Origin: Sulfuricaulis sp.
GTDB taxonomy: Bacteria; Pseudomonadota; Gammaproteobacteria; Acidiferrobacterales; Sulfurifustaceae
Direction: 5' to 3'
Assembly (NCBI RefSeq): GCF_024653915.1
Contig: NZ_JANLGY010000013.1
Coordinates: 62,001-126,000, forward strand
DNA length: 64,000 nucleotides
This document shows, in pieces, positions 62,969 through 64,000 of the stretch (position 1 is its first letter; each line of letters begins with the position of its first letter). A program made the position numbers and the translations under genes. The notes under the pieces were generated by a model. The model searched no databases and was not told the DNA's origin. It worked only from the letters and a program-made list of their open reading frames with translations.

Positions 62969-63295
62969 ATGGCAATACCGGCCTGTTTCATGAAGAGTCA
63001 AGTGGAGCAAGGACTTGTGGGAAGTTTTGTCGCTTTCAAGTGCAAGTTTTGCCAATACGAGGAACCCGGTATCAGTGTGGGGCGCGGCAAGGCCGAAATG
63101 CCGTTCCTCGCACTGTATCGCTGCAATCACTGCCTCACCATCGGCAGCACCTGGGTGCACGAAGGAAAAATCCCGCGTTGCGCCAACTGCTATGACGATG
63201 CCATTGTCGTTATGCCGGATGACACCCGGCGCGTGAACTGTCCCAAATGTGGCGAGCCGGCGGTGATCACGCCGAAGGAAGGAAGTTGGGAATAA
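62969..63295 (+). CDS. Zinc-ribbon protein with four CxxC pairs, 108 aa
   Basis: Starting at 62969 or at the internal ATG at 62990, the protein carries four C-x2-C knuckles (CKFC, CNHC, CANC, CPKC). Two zinc ribbons would be formed by pairs one with two and three with four. The surrounding sequence VGSFVAFKCKFCQYEEPGIS and VVMPDDTRRVNCPKCGEPAV is not a family I know. It may be a small RNA- or protein-binding factor. No operon partner is evident. Confidence 0.7.
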   Translation: MAIPACFMKSQVEQGLVGSFVAFKCKFCQYEEPGISVGRGKAEMPFLALYRCNHCLTIGSTWVHEGKIPRCANCYDDAIVVMPDDTRRVNCPKCGEPAVITPKEGSWE

Positions 63296-63303
63296 AAAAG
63301 GGA

Positions 63304-63428
63304 GAAAAGCATCCGCAGATGAACGCAGATGATAAATTGATAAACGCGGATGAGTTACACGGGTTGTTGTTTTATCAGCTTTAATCCTAAAAATGAATCG
63401 GTGTTTATCAGCGGTTCCAAAATATTAT
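63304..63428. repeat. Dispersed repeat R5 (CGCAGATGAACGCAGAT type)
   Basis: CATCCGCAGATGAACGCAGA with TGATAAATTGATAAACGCGG and, after a spacer, AATCGGTGTTTATCAGCGGT form the two arms of a known type of interspersed repeat. It separates the convergent ends of the zinc-ribbon gene and cyaY. Confidence 0.65.
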
Positions 63429-63430
63429 AT

Positions 63431-63745
63431 TCAGGATAACGTCACGTCCTCGCCCGATTGTTCGCGCACGAAGCGCGACAGCTCGCTCATCAATTCCCCA
63501 CCGCCCTGATCGTTGATCCAGGCACTGCCAATGAAACCGTAGTGGAAGCCGCCGGACCTGGCGGCGACCCATATCTGTTTGGCCGCGCCTTGTTTGTTGA
63601 TGATGATTTTGCTGCCGTTTCCGAATTCAAGCGTCAGGATGCCACCGGCGGCCTCAAAATCAATGTCCGCGCCGCTTTCCTCGATGGCCTGTTCAATGCG
63701 CAACAGGGTATCGGTGGCGCGTTTGTCGAATTCGGATTCGTTCAT
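63431..63745 (-). CDS. cyaY: Iron donor protein CyaY (bacterial frataxin)
   Basis: 104 residues, the family length. MNESEFDKRATDTLLRIEQA is the acidic first helix that binds iron, and IDFEAAGGILTLEFGNGSKI with IINKQGAAKQIWVAARSGGF is the conserved beta-sheet, ending HYGFIGSAWINDQGGGELMS. CyaY binds ferrous iron and modulates IscS in Fe-S cluster assembly. Confidence 0.95.
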   Translation of the reverse strand: MNESEFDKRATDTLLRIEQAIEESGADIDFEAAGGILTLEFGNGSKIIINKQGAAKQIWVAARSGGFHYGFIGSAWINDQGGGELMSELSRFVREQSGEDVTLS

Positions 63746-63836
63746 GGGGGATATTTCTGCCGATGGTCGGTGGCATGTTAACGAAGCCGGTGTCCGCTGA
63801 ACAGCGGCCCCGATCTGATATGATCACACGGCAAGC

Positions 63837-64000
63837 ATGGGAAAGCGGATTCTAATTCTGGGAGGTGATAGCGCTCTTGGCCGGCATATCAGCCGGGCCA
63901 TTGCCGCGATGCCGTTGGCGGAATGTGTTATCGGAAGCCGTCGTCCCTTGAAACGTAACGGCTTTATTGGGGAAAACATTACCGCGTTGACCGTGAATAT
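63837..64000 (+). CDS. NAD(P)-binding (saccharopine dehydrogenase-like) protein, N-terminal part
   Basis: An ATG at 63837 opens a frame to the window end, MGKRILILGGDSALGRHISR followed by AIAAMPLAECVIGSRRPLKR. GGDSALG is a Rossmann nucleotide-binding loop. The pattern is like the N-terminus of saccharopine dehydrogenase-type oxidoreductases, but only 54 codons are visible and substrate cannot be given. Confidence 0.65.
   Translation, partial: MGKRILILGGDSALGRHISRAIAAMPLAECVIGSRRPLKRNGFIGENITALTVN

Overview
The window looks like the chromosome of a GC-rich gammaproteobacterium, probably an environmental lineage near the purple-sulfur or Acidiferrobacter-type groups. The evidence is the conserved gene order. 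ftsY-ftsE-ftsX-rpoH lies divergent to an M16 protease pair, rsmD and coaD. argH lies divergent to algZ/algR, followed by hemC-hemD-hemX-hemY, as in Pseudomonas. I saw no rRNA, tRNA, CRISPR array or complete insertion sequence. Genus-level placement is not possible from the text alone.

Layout. 0-6 kb: acyl-CoA synthetase (cut by the left edge), glycolate oxidase glcE and glcD, a broken gluQ, DUF502 and MarC membrane proteins, and a truncated DUF3147 remnant. 6-9 kb: an ABC-2 exporter whose ATPase carries an in-frame stop, and a small lipoprotein behind a sigma-54-type promoter. 9-16 kb: ygiQ, dinB, a DUF1059 protein, dadA, a nitroreductase, pbpG. 16-31 kb: rlmL, rpoH under an apparent CIRCE operator, ftsX/E/Y, two M16 peptidases, rsmD, coaD, ferredoxin, ggt, a dynamin-like GTPase. 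31-38 kb: an accessory block with a tandemly duplicated two-gene secreted module, a MepA-like metallopeptidase homologue plus a partner, separated by a relic of the 3' end of mutM. 38-43 kb: mutM and a Gld-type ABC/auxiliary operon. 43-46 kb: a sigma-54-type secreted protein gene, a CDP-glucoseen-type reductase with a palindromic in-frame insertion, and small proteins. 46-50 kb: hemY, hemX, hemD, hemC. 50.2-54.3 kb: a run of integron-type gene cassettes with four attC-like sites and no integrase in view (a CALIN), sitting between hemC and algR. 54.6-58 kb: algR-type regulator, two tandem LytS-type kinases, a candidate small RNA. 58-64 kb: argH, a MazG-like hydrolase, an ECF sigma operon, small proteins, cyaY, and the start of a Rossmann-fold protein.

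The most interesting parts are the cassette array, with an OLD-like ATPase/TOPRIM protein whose C-terminus appears to be encoded by its own attC; the duplicated peptidase/partner module with its mutM scar; the CIRCE operator over the rpoH promoter; and dispersed GC-rich repeats that have landed in frame inside protein-coding genes (ygiQ, an M16 protease and the reductase). Start sites are chosen from codon position, Shine-Dalgarno-like sequence and family alignment from memory. Functions come from motifs I can read, without database searches.
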